The notes under the pieces: generated by a model
What the model saw: the letters and a program-made list of their open reading frames with translations, nothing else
What the model was told of the DNA's origin: nothing
Databases searched by the model: none
Shown here: one piece after another, positions 1-8,794 of the stretch
How the letters are laid out: the number at the start of each line of letters is the position of its first letter
Position numbering within the stretch: the stretch's first letter is position 1
Translations under genes and position numbers: made by a program
DNA from: an uncultured Spartobacteria bacterium
GTDB taxonomy: Bacteria; Verrucomicrobiota; Verrucomicrobiia; Chthoniobacterales; UBA6821
Length of the DNA stretch: 57,278 bases
Direction of reading: 5' to 3'
Assembly: GCA_903868795.1 (NCBI GenBank)
Contig: CAIPWR010000154.1
Span: 1-57,278 of the forward strand

Positions 1-92
1 CCCTCTAGCGTGCCGGCCTTGATGGAATCCATGGAGCCGGATTGGTCGAGGATAAAGGCGATTTCGGTGAGGTTGTTGGAGTTGTTGGTCAT
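1..92 (-). CDS. VWA-domain protein, N-terminal fragment
   Basis: The reverse complement opens with ATG at 92 and reads through the window edge, so only the first 30 residues are visible. They include DQSGSMDS, which matches the DxSxS metal-binding (MIDAS) motif at the start of a von Willebrand factor A domain. VWA domains bind a divalent metal and mediate protein contacts; in bacteria they occur in tellurium-resistance-type and surface proteins. The domain begins almost at the N-terminus with no signal peptide, which suggests a cytoplasmic protein. The specific function cannot be told from this fragment. Confidence 0.7.
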   Translation of the reverse strand, partial: MTNNSNNLTEIAFILDQSGSMDSIKAGTLE

Positions 93-210
93 AGGTGCTT
101 CTTGTTTCGTGTTCGGTCGGTTGGTGCTTTGAGGACCCCGTGTCCCTGCCGCTCTATAATTATACCCATCTGGTAGGTCACAGGGTGTCCTATGTCGGAA
201 AAAAGTTCTG

Positions 211-519
211 CTATTGTGCGATTCCGACCGGGACGATGCCATTGCCGTACCATGTCGTAATGCCATTGGGACCGTAGGCGGTGCCACCACCACACCCGCC
301 ATACCATGTGGTGATGCCGTTGGGACCGTAGGCAGTTCCACTTTGGCTGTTCCCATACCAGGTGGTGATACCATTGGGACCGTAGATGGTGCCGCTCTGG
401 TTTTCATGATCGTGATGGCAGTGCGAGGTAGAATAGTCCCAATCATCGGGATATGCATGGCTCGCGGAAGGGAGTGCGATGGCCGCAACTGACAGGAGTC
501 GGAGGATGGTTTTGTTCAT
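211..519 (-). CDS. small secreted protein with three YGPNGITTWYG repeats
   Basis: This 102-residue protein has a clear signal peptide: a basic start, a hydrophobic stretch (LLSVAAIALPSA) and an AxA-like end at SHA, about residue 22. A His/Asp/Glu-rich linker (STSHCHHDHENQ) follows, then three near-identical units containing GTxYGPNGITTWYG, spaced 16 to 18 residues apart. Because the units are also repeated at DNA level, the copy number may vary by slippage. I do not recognise the family. The exported, aromatic-glycine, repeat-built chain suggests a cell-surface or extracellular role, and the histidines could bind metal; both are inference. It is divergent from the MNT gene to its right. Confidence 0.7.
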   Translation of the reverse strand: MNKTILRLLSVAAIALPSASHAYPDDWDYSTSHCHHDHENQSGTIYGPNGITTWYGNSQSGTAYGPNGITTWYGGCGGGTAYGPNGITTWYGNGIVPVGIAQ

Positions 520-635
520 GGAGCGTCATCGTAACGCTCCGCATGGACACCAAGTGTCCCAGCTCTTTATTTCATAAGTAGTGCTACAAAAACTTGCAGG
601 TTGAATCCCTATCGGGAGGGGAGTATGGATGGGGA

Positions 636-956
636 ATGAATCCAGTGGTAAGCGATCTCATTGCCAAGAACCGTGACGCTGTCACGGAGTTGTGCCATGC
701 CCAAAAGGTACTGGGATTGGAACTATTCGGGTCGGCAACCAGAGAGGACTTTGATCCCGATCTTAGTGATCTGGATTTTCTGGTGGAATTTAAGGATCCG
801 GATCGTCCAGGTATCGCCGACCGTTTTTTAGGTCTTGCTGAGGGATTGGAACGAATCCTTAACCATAAGGTGGATCTCGTGACGAAGAGGTCGTTGAAAA
901 ACCCGGTTTTTATCGGCTCGATTAGTCGTTCCAAAGAAGTTGTCTATGCGGGATGA
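636..956 (+). CDS. MNT-type nucleotidyltransferase (antitoxin-like)
   Basis: The protein has 106 residues if started at ATG 636; a TTG at 594 is in frame but less convincing. LFGSATRED followed by SDLDFLVEF matches the GSxxR...SDxDxxV active site of minimal nucleotidyltransferases. In HEPN/MNT toxin-antitoxin pairs this enzyme transfers AMP to a tyrosine of the HEPN ribonuclease and silences it. The next ORF overlaps by 11 nt and is a shortened HEPN partner, which supports that role. With a crippled toxin the antitoxin may be a relic or may act alone. Confidence 0.8.
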   Translation: MNPVVSDLIAKNRDAVTELCHAQKVLGLELFGSATREDFDPDLSDLDFLVEFKDPDRPGIADRFLGLAEGLERILNHKVDLVTKRSLKNPVFIGSISRSKEVVYAG

Positions 957-1113
957 GGCAACTTTTGAAAAAACTGCCCATGCACCTCAGATTATCGGAT
1001 TTCGTAACAGGCTGATACATGGATATGACGCCGTTGATCACGCGATTGTTTGGGATGTGTTGCAGAACAAGCTTCCTCGCTTGAAGGCTGAAGTTGACTC
1101 CCTGTTGGGTTGA
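946..1113 (+). pseudogene. HepT-like HEPN (DUF86) remnant, N-terminal half deleted
   Basis: This 55-residue ORF starts inside the MNT gene. It begins MRDEATF, resembling the normal N-terminus of DUF86 HEPN proteins, then jumps into the C-terminal part. That part has QIIGFRNRLIHGYD and VWDVLQNKLPRLKAEVD, both typical of the family. The Rx4HxY signature (RNRLIHGY) is intact, but about 60 of the usual 110 to 120 residues, covering the first helices, are missing. An in-frame internal deletion explains this best. The four-helix fold is probably lost, so I treat it as a decayed toxin. A functional mini-HEPN is possible but less likely. Confidence 0.7.
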
Positions 1114-1198
1114 AAGTTCTTAAAAGCCTGGGGCCTAGGACACTCTAGGACCTTGTTGCTCTGTTAAAGGTGGATCTCTAAACTTGATACATCCTGAT

Positions 1199-3958
1199 AT
1201 GGCCACCCCTAAGATCCGACTCCTAGAGCAACCGCAATCCCTTGCGCATCAGGTTGCGGGAGCGCTGCTCCAGGGAGTGGAGGGGAACCCCTTTGATCTG
1301 TCCAAGACGGAGGTCTGGATTCCGACATCGGGTGCGGCGCGCAGGATTCGGCATGCGCTCGCAAAAGTTTCCTCGGAGAGGGGAAGCGGTGTGATCTCGC
1401 CGAAGTTCTCCTCCCCGATGAAGGCGCTGCTGCCAAAAGGACCACTCGCTTCAAGAACAGACAGGGAAGCGGCTTGGGGTCTGGTGCTCCAGAAGACACC
1501 ACGCACTGCGATGGAGCATCTCTTCCCGAAGGGTGAGGTGCTCGAGGGTGAGCAGGCGCTTCTCGGCACCGCCGGAATGATGTGCGATCTCTGCGACCTG
1601 CTCGCCGAGGGAGGAATCACTCCCGAGGAGCGAAGTATTCCAAGGATCTGCTCCGAGGATGAGGGGCGGTGGCATGAAATCGCCCAACTCTACCGCGGAT
1701 ATCTGGATGTCCTTAAGGATCACCGTCTCTGGGACCCGAACGAGGCCCGCATCAAGGCGTGGGAGGAGCCGGTCGGGCCGATCAGTTCGCTCACGATTGT
1801 CTGTCTTCCCGATCTCACAAAGGCCGCGCAATTGAAGGCGGAGAGCGTGCGCAAGGCCGGCATCCCGGTCACGGTCCTGGTCTGGAAACCAAATAACTCC
1901 ACGACATGGGGAGGGGGATTTGATGCCTGGGGTAGACCCCTTGCCAGCGAGTGGCTCTCTGCGGAAGTGCCTCTTACTCCCGGGCAGATCGTGATGGCGA
2001 AGGACCCGGCGGAGGAGGCGGTGCTTGCCATCGATTTTCTGAGCAAGGCTGGGGGGGATCATTCACTGGTGCTTGGTGATGCGAATCTGGTTCCCTCCTT
2101 CCAGGCCGAAGTGCTCCGACGGGGAGGGAGTCCTTACCTGCCGGATGGGGAGCCGCTTGCACGGACAGAACCAGCCGTGGTGCTTTCAGAATGGATCTCG
2201 CTGAAGCGAGACCGTTCTCTGCGCACGCTTCGCCGGCTGCTCGAAACCCCGGGCTTTGCCGCATGGCTCGGCACCAAGTGTGATCTGACTCATGAGCGAC
2301 TACTCACGGCCTGCGATGCCATGACACTGGAGTTGCTCGCGGAAACCCTGCCGGAGGGTCCGCTTCCTCCCAAGGGGATCCGTGACAAGCAAACCCACGC
2401 CGATGCCTGCAAGTTGCAGAAGGTTCTCCTCGCCGAACTCTCCAAGGGACCCTCCGAGATACTCAAAGCAATCTGGAAGGGGAGTGCCGCCGATCAGGTG
2501 GAAGAGGTTCTGGATTCCTGCGAGGAATCTTCGTCGGTCTTTGATTCGTGGTCTGAGCCAGAGAAAGCACGTGAGGCGGCGCTTGTGAAGTCGCTTTCAC
2601 GGAAAAAGAGTTTTGCGGTTTCCCAACCTGGCGACCTACATCTCTCGGGATGGTTGGAGGCAGCCTGGGCGGAGGGGAAGCGCCTGGCTCTCTGCGGCTG
2701 TGTGGAGGGGAGCCTTCCGGACTCGATGGACGGGCACCCGTTCCTTCCGGACCACAAGCGTGCTGCGCTCGGTGTGCCAGATAATGCGACCCGACGCGCA
2801 CGTGACGCCTACCTGCTCGGGTGTCTTGCCCACGCCCGGGGGCGTGATGAGTTTCGATGCAGCTTCTCCAAATTCGGTCCCGACGGGAGCCCCAGCGTTC
2901 CCTCGGCGCTCCTGATGCGTTGCCCGGAAAACGAGCTCCCTGAGCGGGTGACCAAACTCTTCGGTAAGGCGCATGAGGCATCGGCTCCCACGATCCGTGA
3001 GCACGACTGGAAGTGGAAGCTGCCGCTTGTCCCGACAGAGCTCGAAAAAATCAATGTCACCGACTTTGCGGATTATCTTAAGTGCCCGTTCCGATTCTAC
3101 CTGAGCAAGTTTCTGCGTCTCGGTGGGCATGATCCGGAGCAGAGGGAAATGGACGCGCTCCAGTTCGGCACCCTTGTCCACAATGTGTTGGAACGCTACG
3201 GACGGGAAACCCCGCTTCTGGTAAAAGAGGAGGAGATCATCGCCGCGGTTCTCGTGAGCCTGGAGAGGGAGGTCGCAAGCCGCTTTGGAAGCGATCCCTC
3301 GCCTGCGGTTCGTGTGCAGGTGGAGGCCGCCCGTGTGAGGCTTCTCTCCTTTGCCTCGGTCCAGGCGCAACAGATGGCCGAGGGGTGGAGGATCAAGGAG
3401 GTCGAGTACAAGTCCTCGGGGGACCTGCTCTTTGCAGGGCTGCCTCTCTCCGCCAAGATCGACCGCATCGAGGAAAACGGGGACCGACTGAGGGTTCTCG
3501 ATTACAAGACTTACACAAAAGCGAAGACACCGCAGGAGGTGCATCTGCAACCGGCCTCGCGGGCCTTCCTCGCAGAGGCGAGTGTGACGATTGGCGGCAA
3601 GCAGAGGGCATGGGGCGACCTGCAGCTGCCGCTCTACCGTGCGATCGCCGAGAAGCTCTACCCAGGCAAAACGATAGAGACAGCCTACCTGGTGCTGGCA
3701 GCGGATCCAGAAGAGTGCGATGTGAAGCCCTTTGATCTCTCCGATCTCCTTCTCGAGTCAGCACTCTCCTGCGCGGAGGCCACAGCCACGCAAATGAGCA
3801 AAGGAATTTTCTGGCCTCCCCGCCAGGTCAATCAATCCTGGGAAGATCCATTCAGCATTTTCCTGGATGGGGGTACTTACAGCGAATGCATCGATAAGGC
3901 GACGATTGCGTTTTTGAATCCCGAGGAAAAAGTACAAGCAGGGGAGGCCACCACATGA
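1199..3958 (+). CDS. AddB/RexB-like nuclease subunit with PD-(D/E)XK domain
   Basis: This 919-residue protein resembles the B subunit of AddAB-type helicase-nucleases, which process double-strand DNA ends for recombination. The N-terminal part has a UvrD-like fold without a good Walker A (VWIPTSGAARR). The C-terminal PD-(D/E)XK nuclease shows FADYLKCPFRFYLSKFL, FGTLVHNVLERYG and, near residue 768, VLDYKTYTK. I could not assign the four cysteines of the AddB iron-sulfur cluster with confidence. Start ATG 1199 is preferred over the upstream TTG at 1184, although neither has a strong ribosome site. It overlaps the next gene by 4 nt (ATGA), as expected for a coupled AddB-AddA pair. Confidence 0.82.
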   Translation: MATPKIRLLEQPQSLAHQVAGALLQGVEGNPFDLSKTEVWIPTSGAARRIRHALAKVSSERGSGVISPKFSSPMKALLPKGPLASRTDREAAWGLVLQKTPRTAMEHLFPKGEVLEGEQALLGTAGMMCDLCDLLAEGGITPEERSIPRICSEDEGRWHEIAQLYRGYLDVLKDHRLWDPNEARIKAWEEPVGPISSLTIVCLPDLTKAAQLKAESVRKAGIPVTVLVWKPNNSTTWGGGFDAWGRPLASEWLSAEVPLTPGQIVMAKDPAEEAVLAIDFLSKAGGDHSLVLGDANLVPSFQAEVLRRGGSPYLPDGEPLARTEPAVVLSEWISLKRDRSLRTLRRLLETPGFAAWLGTKCDLTHERLLTACDAMTLELLAETLPEGPLPPKGIRDKQTHADACKLQKVLLAELSKGPSEILKAIWKGSAADQVEEVLDSCEESSSVFDSWSEPEKAREAALVKSLSRKKSFAVSQPGDLHLSGWLEAAWAEGKRLALCGCVEGSLPDSMDGHPFLPDHKRAALGVPDNATRRARDAYLLGCLAHARGRDEFRCSFSKFGPDGSPSVPSALLMRCPENELPERVTKLFGKAHEASAPTIREHDWKWKLPLVPTELEKINVTDFADYLKCPFRFYLSKFLRLGGHDPEQREMDALQFGTLVHNVLERYGRETPLLVKEEEIIAAVLVSLEREVASRFGSDPSPAVRVQVEAARVRLLSFASVQAQQMAEGWRIKEVEYKSSGDLLFAGLPLSAKIDRIEENGDRLRVLDYKTYTKAKTPQEVHLQPASRAFLAEASVTIGGKQRAWGDLQLPLYRAIAEKLYPGKTIETAYLVLAADPEECDVKPFDLSDLLLESALSCAEATATQMSKGIFWPPRQVNQSWEDPFSIFLDGGTYSECIDKATIAFLNPEEKVQAGEATT

Positions 3959-6900
3959 GTGCTCCGATCCGCAACACGATGCTTGTGGCCAACGCAGGCA
4001 GTGGGAAGACCTACGCGCTCACCACCCGCATGGTGAAACTCCTCGCCCTGGGAGTGGAGCCACGCAAGATCGCCGCCCTAACCTTCACAAAGAAGGCCGC
4101 CGGCGAATTTCTCGACGCGGTCTTCCTGAGGCTTGCCGAGGCGGCACTTGATCCCAAGAAGCTCAAGGATCTCAATCGTGATCTCAATTCGGATCCGGAT
4201 GAGGGAATGATCCCAACTCTGGACGAGACTCATTGCAGGGTACTGCTATCAAAATTGGTTTCCGATTCGGGTCGTCTGACGATGGGAACGATCGACAGCC
4301 TTTTTGCAAGAGTTGCACGTTCCTTCCCGCTGGAGTCTGGACTTCCAGGGGAGTTCTCCATGATAGGTGATTCGGAGCTGGAGCGCGCCCGCACAGATGT
4401 GCTCGCGTCTATCTTCCGGGAATCTGTTGAATCGGAGGGAGGTGACCAGTTCCTCGATCTGGTACGGAAGATTTCCCGCAGGAGAGGGGAGAGGCAGGTT
4501 TTCATCACGATGCTGGAATCGGTGAAGGATTTTCATGCGAAGTATCTCGAGGATATGTCGCTTCCGTGGGGAGATCCCGACCTCATCTGGGGACCGAAGG
4601 GGAGCGAGATTCTCAACTCGGGAGATGTGAAGGCGGCCGCTGATGCTCTCTGGGCGGAGATCCAGAAGGAGCATCCGTCGCTTGCTCCAGAGGCCCTTGA
4701 GAAGTGGATCGAGAACCTTCAGTCGGCCTGCGATCACAAGCCGGGACGCTTTTGGTCGAAGGATCTCAAGGATTTCATTAAGGGACGTCTCTGCAACTGC
4801 TCAGAGGACAAGAAGACGGGCGAGCAATACCTCCCCACAGGACGTGCTGCCGATGCCCGCGTCTACCTGAGGGGAGCGATCCCCGATCTCCGCAAGAAGC
4901 TGCTAAATACGCTTCTCAAGCCGGTCTATCAAACGCTACTTGAGAAGAGCGCAGCGCTTCACCGTTTCATGGAATTGTTTGAGGATTCCTACCACGCGCT
5001 CACTCGCAGCCGAGGGAAGATGACCTTCTCGGATGTGACCGACCTTCTCTCCGAGCAGGTCGTCAGTCTCGACTGGATGGCGAGTGCAGGATACCGGCTC
5101 GATGCGAAGCTCGATCACTGGCTCCTTGATGAGTTTCAGGACACCAGCCGGATCCAGTGGAAGGTACTCGGTTCCTTTATCGACGAGGTGATTCAGGACA
5201 GCGGCGGTGAGCGCTCACTCTTCTACGTGGGAGACACCAAGCAGGCGATCTACTCGTGGCGAGGTGGTGACCCCAGGCTCTTCTTTGAAATCTTCGACCG
5301 TTACAATCAGGGGTCTGACAAGAGGGTCTTCGAGAGGGAGCTCAAGGTCTCATACCGATCTGCCGAAGAGATCGTCTCCTTTGTAAACACGCTCTTTGGA
5401 TCGATCGGCACTCATGCCGGGATACTTTCGATTCCCGACAAGACGGTATCGGCATGGGAAAATGCCTGGAGGGACCACGAGATCGCCGAGAAGAACAAGG
5501 ACCTCGACGGTTATGTCCGCTGGGAGCAGGTCCCCTCGGATGAAGATGACGAGAATCCGGTCCATGAGCGTGTCGCACGCATCCTGGAGGAGGTGGAGCC
5601 CTGGAAGAGGAACCTCAGTTGCGGTGTGCTCACCCGCAAGAACGAGGATGCCTCCTCGATCGCAGCGCTCTTGCAGGCGCGAGGCATTCCGGTCTCGGTC
5701 GAAGGAAAGTCCAATCCCTGCAATGACAACCCCCTCGGCTTGGCGCTGCTGGCAGCCTTCCGCGTTGTCGGATTTCCGCAGGATCAACTCTCGTTCGCGC
5801 TGCTGAATTCCTCTCCCTTGGGAGTTCTCCTGAAGGATGGAGTGGAATCGTTCCGGGCCTACGCTCTCGAGCTGATCGCGGGCCAAGGATACGAGTCTGC
5901 GATCCGAGCATGGACCTCTGGACTCTCCCTCAATCCCTTCCTCTCAAGGAGAGCCGCAGACTTCCTATCCGCTGCGGCCGAATACGACTCATCGAACAAG
6001 GGATCGATCTCCGAGTTTGTCTCATTCCTCGAGAGCCACGTGGTCCAGGAGGCCGAGGCCTCCGGTGTGGTGCGCGTGATGACGTTGCACCAGTCGAAGG
6101 GTCTCACCTTCGACATGAGCATCGTGACGGGACTCGACGGCAAGGGAGGCAATCATGGAGAGACGCTCCACCTTGGGGGAGGCGTTCCCCCCAAATGGGG
6201 ATGCTTGCTCCCTTCCAAGGATGAGGCGTCAGCCGATCCGCTCATGAGCGCCGCACGGGAGGAGATCAGCGCCGAGGAGGAGTACGGCAAGCTCTGCGCG
6301 GCCTACGTTGCGATGACCCGCTCGAAGCAGGCCCTCTATGTGCTGACCAAGAAGCTCAAGATTGACACCTCGTCGAAGAATTTTGCACGTCTGCTGATGC
6401 TCACGCTTTCGCCCGGAAGCGATGAAGTCCCCTTCGGCAACGACAAGTGGTACGAGGCACATCTGCCCCCCAATAAGGAAACATCAGGTGAGAAGAGTCG
6501 GGAGATTCTCACGCCGGTTGTTCCCTGTACCTCTGTGATTCCGCATCCGCTCTCGCCCTCCTCGCTTGCCGTCCATGAGACCCATCCTACACTCAAGGAG
6601 GGTAGGGGTAGTTTCTCTCCTGATGCAGCCGACCTTGGAACAGAAGTCCACGAGGTTCTTTCACGGATCGAGTGGGATGCTTCTCTGGTCGACCTCTCCG
6701 GCTGTTCCCAAAAAGCACATGAACTCTTGGAGTCCTTCCTTAAATCCGAAAGAGCCAAGTCTCTCTATACTAATCCTGGAGAGGATTGGGATCTTTGGAA
6801 CGAAAAGCCATTTGATCTCATGATTGATGGACAATGGATCAGCGGCATCTTTGATCGTGTCCATATCCGCAGGGAGGGTGGGAAGCCGCTCGAGGCTTGT

Positions 6901-7059
6901 ATCTTCGACTACAAGACGAACCGTTCCTTGCCTGAAGCGATCGCCGAGGAGTATCAGGGTCAAATGGATCAGTACCGAAAAGCGGCTTCGAAGTTAATCG
7001 GGATCGGCATGGAAAAGGTCTCAGCCGAAACCGTTCCCATCCGTCATATCAAAAGTTAA
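3955..7059 (+). CDS. AddA/RecB-like UvrD helicase-nuclease
   Basis: This 1034-residue protein carries the superfamily 1 helicase motifs in order. They are Walker A ANAGSGKT (residues 12-19), motif Ia ALTFTKKAA, Walker B LLDEFQDT, motif III VGDTKQAIYSWRGGDP, motif V VMTLHQSKGLTFD and motif VI YVAMTRSKQALYV. A C-terminal PD-(D/E)XK nuclease is visible at CIFDYKTNRS followed by QMDQYRKA. The protein would unwind and degrade DNA ends as a heterodimer with the preceding AddB-like subunit. RecBCD is less likely because the partner is AddB-like and no recD lies nearby. Confidence 0.88.
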   Translation: MSAPIRNTMLVANAGSGKTYALTTRMVKLLALGVEPRKIAALTFTKKAAGEFLDAVFLRLAEAALDPKKLKDLNRDLNSDPDEGMIPTLDETHCRVLLSKLVSDSGRLTMGTIDSLFARVARSFPLESGLPGEFSMIGDSELERARTDVLASIFRESVESEGGDQFLDLVRKISRRRGERQVFITMLESVKDFHAKYLEDMSLPWGDPDLIWGPKGSEILNSGDVKAAADALWAEIQKEHPSLAPEALEKWIENLQSACDHKPGRFWSKDLKDFIKGRLCNCSEDKKTGEQYLPTGRAADARVYLRGAIPDLRKKLLNTLLKPVYQTLLEKSAALHRFMELFEDSYHALTRSRGKMTFSDVTDLLSEQVVSLDWMASAGYRLDAKLDHWLLDEFQDTSRIQWKVLGSFIDEVIQDSGGERSLFYVGDTKQAIYSWRGGDPRLFFEIFDRYNQGSDKRVFERELKVSYRSAEEIVSFVNTLFGSIGTHAGILSIPDKTVSAWENAWRDHEIAEKNKDLDGYVRWEQVPSDEDDENPVHERVARILEEVEPWKRNLSCGVLTRKNEDASSIAALLQARGIPVSVEGKSNPCNDNPLGLALLAAFRVVGFPQDQLSFALLNSSPLGVLLKDGVESFRAYALELIAGQGYESAIRAWTSGLSLNPFLSRRAADFLSAAAEYDSSNKGSISEFVSFLESHVVQEAEASGVVRVMTLHQSKGLTFDMSIVTGLDGKGGNHGETLHLGGGVPPKWGCLLPSKDEASADPLMSAAREEISAEEEYGKLCAAYVAMTRSKQALYVLTKKLKIDTSSKNFARLLMLTLSPGSDEVPFGNDKWYEAHLPPNKETSGEKSREILTPVVPCTSVIPHPLSPSSLAVHETHPTLKEGRGSFSPDAADLGTEVHEVLSRIEWDASLVDLSGCSQKAHELLESFLKSERAKSLYTNPGEDWDLWNEKPFDLMIDGQWISGIFDRVHIRREGGKPLEACIFDYKTNRSLPEAIAEEYQGQMDQYRKAASKLIGIGMEKVSAETVPIRHIKS

Positions 7060-7115
7060 AAGTAAAACCGGAGATAGGACACTTGATGTCCTTGGTGATT
7101 TGCCATGATTGCTGA

Positions 7116-7259
7116 ATGGAAAGCACAAACATCACCATTCCTCCCAATATCTTGGCTCTTCTCGAGGCAACGGCACTTGCCAACAACTGCGACCCTGAGG
7201 AGATCGTTCTCGCAGCAATCGAAGCCTTCTTACAAAACGATGAGATGACCGAAGAGTAG
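7116..7259 (+). CDS. small ribbon-helix-helix-like protein
   Basis: This 47-residue ORF reads MESTNITIPPN, then two helix-like stretches (ILALLEATALANN and PEEIVLAAIEAFLQ). A short beta strand followed by two helices with a spacing of this kind is typical of ribbon-helix-helix DNA-binding proteins or small antitoxins. It sits 56 nt after the AddA-like gene and ends 6 nt before the convergent WYL regulator. No clear ribosome site is seen, so it may be a chance ORF, but its amino-acid make-up looks protein-like. Confidence 0.45.
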   Translation: MESTNITIPPNILALLEATALANNCDPEEIVLAAIEAFLQNDEMTEE

Positions 7260-7265
7260 CTTACC

Positions 7266-8306
7266 CTACTTCTTATACTGCATGACCGCTTGCTGGAGGG
7301 CGGCGGCAATACGGTTTTTCAGGACCGTGGGAGCAAGAACCTTGGCCCTCGGTCCCCATCCCAGGATCCAGGTCTCCAGATCGGGAGCGAGTCCCACCTT
7401 GAGGGTGAGTTCAGCCGAGCCATCTTTGCGGAAGGTCATCTTCTGGGAGGGATGCCACTTCCTTTCCCCGGTGAGTGATGCGGCAAGCGGATCGAGTAGG
7501 ATGCGGACTTCCTGAGCGTTGGTACTCTCAAAAGCAGAGAAGCTGTCACCAAGCATCTCTTCCAAGGAAAAGTCCTTAGGGCGGGTGAAGCGGCGGTTGA
7601 GGTTCTTGAGTTTGGAAATTCGGGCGAGGGCAAAGGTACGGATCGCTTTCCTGCCTAGATCGAAGGCGATCAGGTACCAGATGCCTCCGATACAGCCAAG
7701 GTGGTAGGGATGAACGCGGCGCTCAGTCTCAAATCCGTCTCCAGGCTTCTTATACTGGAAGGCGACTTCCTGAGACTCCAAGAGAGATCCAGAGAGAGCC
7801 TGGAAGCTCTCAAGATCAGAGGCTGGAAGACCCGAAGGACGGAAGCTGACAGCCGCGCTGAGATCTCTGAGAGAAATCTCGTTGCGTGAGGGGAGTCCCT
7901 CGATGAGGCGCTCAAAGGCGCTGCGCAGGGATTTCTCAAAGGGGGTGCCGCGGTACTGCTCGGCGGCACGGTGGGCCACCAGTAGGGCCACGATTTCACC
8001 GTCCGTGAGAGCGACCATGGGGAGGTTCTTGACTTCCTTGGTGTAGAGGAAACCTCTCCGCACGGAATCGTAGTCGATAGGAAGCTGCATCTGATCACGC
8101 ATATAATCGATGTCGCGCTGGATCGTCTTGGCCGAGACTTCAAAGTCGATGGAGAGTCCCTTGCAGTTGGGATACTTCCTTCCCTGCAGCAGTTCATGGA
8201 TCTGCATGATGCGGAGCATCGGCTGTCGAGCCGCACGGCCGTTCTTGGCCTTTTTGAGCTTGCTGGGAGTAACTGAGCGTTTCGATGACTTCGAGATGCG
8301 GGACAT
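7266..8306 (-). CDS. WYL-domain transcriptional regulator
   Basis: The protein has 346 residues from ATG at 8306, preceded by an AAAGGG ribosome site. The N-terminus is a basic extension followed by a winged helix-turn-helix (LRIMQIHELLQGRKYP, then DFEVSAKTIQRDIDYMRDQ). The middle carries the WYL core (GGIWYLIAFD, then RTFALARISKL), and a C-terminal WCX-like extension follows. WYL proteins sense nucleic-acid ligands and often control DNA-repair or defence genes. It is divergent from the first hipBA module, with about 180 nt between the starts, and lies beside addAB. Either could be its target, but that is inference. Confidence 0.85.
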   Translation of the reverse strand: MSRISKSSKRSVTPSKLKKAKNGRAARQPMLRIMQIHELLQGRKYPNCKGLSIDFEVSAKTIQRDIDYMRDQMQLPIDYDSVRRGFLYTKEVKNLPMVALTDGEIVALLVAHRAAEQYRGTPFEKSLRSAFERLIEGLPSRNEISLRDLSAAVSFRPSGLPASDLESFQALSGSLLESQEVAFQYKKPGDGFETERRVHPYHLGCIGGIWYLIAFDLGRKAIRTFALARISKLKNLNRRFTRPKDFSLEEMLGDSFSAFESTNAQEVRILLDPLAASLTGERKWHPSQKMTFRKDGSAELTLKVGLAPDLETWILGWGPRAKVLAPTVLKNRIAAALQQAVMQYKK

Positions 8307-8445
8307 GGACCCTTTATGTCCTAGCCTACTTGGAACCTCAATGTGATTTCTCAGGGCTGCCGGTGATACTTCTCCCGGGCGAATGCGAATCATACAAAAG
8401 ACAGGCGGGGGGGTCGTTTACCAGAGCAAAAATCACAAATGAAAA

Positions 8446-8491
8446 CATAGTTTGCATTGTAGTCAATAAAAGAGCATTAATAGAAACTATG
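8446..8491 (+). promoter_or_regulatory. inverted half-sites upstream of hipB1, probable operator
   Basis: CATAGTTT (8446-8453) and AAACTATG (8484-8491) are exact inverted copies; the second overlaps the hipB start codon. HipB-family proteins repress their own operons through palindromic half-sites, so this is a plausible autoregulatory site. No binding data are available. Confidence 0.4.
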
Positions 8492-8794
8492 ATTTCTATC
8501 CTTGGAGAACGGGAGGCAATAAAAGAGCTCGGCAGGAGGCTCAAGCTCCATCGCTTGAAGCAAAATATCTCCCAGCAACATGTTGCAGATCTGGTGGGCA
8601 TCAGTATGCCTACGTACCGCAAAATTGAGGCTGGGGTTGGAAGTGTGGAATTCCGCCATGTGGCAAGAGCCCTTGGGGTCCTTGGATTCAGCGAGGCTCT
8701 GCACAATCTGATTCCGGAACCGGAAACTAATCTCAAGCTGAACGATCTGCTTGCGCCTGAACGATTAAAGGCATCCCCGAGAACTTCAAAATAA
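8489..8794 (+). CDS. HipB-like XRE antitoxin, module 1
   Basis: This is a 101-residue protein from ATG 8489; the open frame extends upstream without protein-like sequence. The helix-turn-helix is ELGRRLKLHRLKQNISQQH, then VADLVGISMPTYRKIEAG, the usual XRE fold. It would bind DNA and its cognate HipA kinase. Its stop codon directly abuts the hipA start (TAAATG), so translation is coupled. The C-terminal tail of about 30 residues probably contacts HipA. Confidence 0.85.
   Translation: MISILGEREAIKELGRRLKLHRLKQNISQQHVADLVGISMPTYRKIEAGVGSVEFRHVARALGVLGFSEALHNLIPEPETNLKLNDLLAPERLKASPRTSK

Noticed and set aside
245-395. Repeats near 245-395 as a DNA repeat array or CRISPR
   Set aside because: They are in frame within one secreted-protein gene and encode the same YGPNGITTWYG unit.
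1199-7059. A novel defence system formed by the helicase-nuclease pair
   Set aside because: Gene order, 4-nt overlap and both nuclease domains fit ordinary AddAB DNA-end repair.
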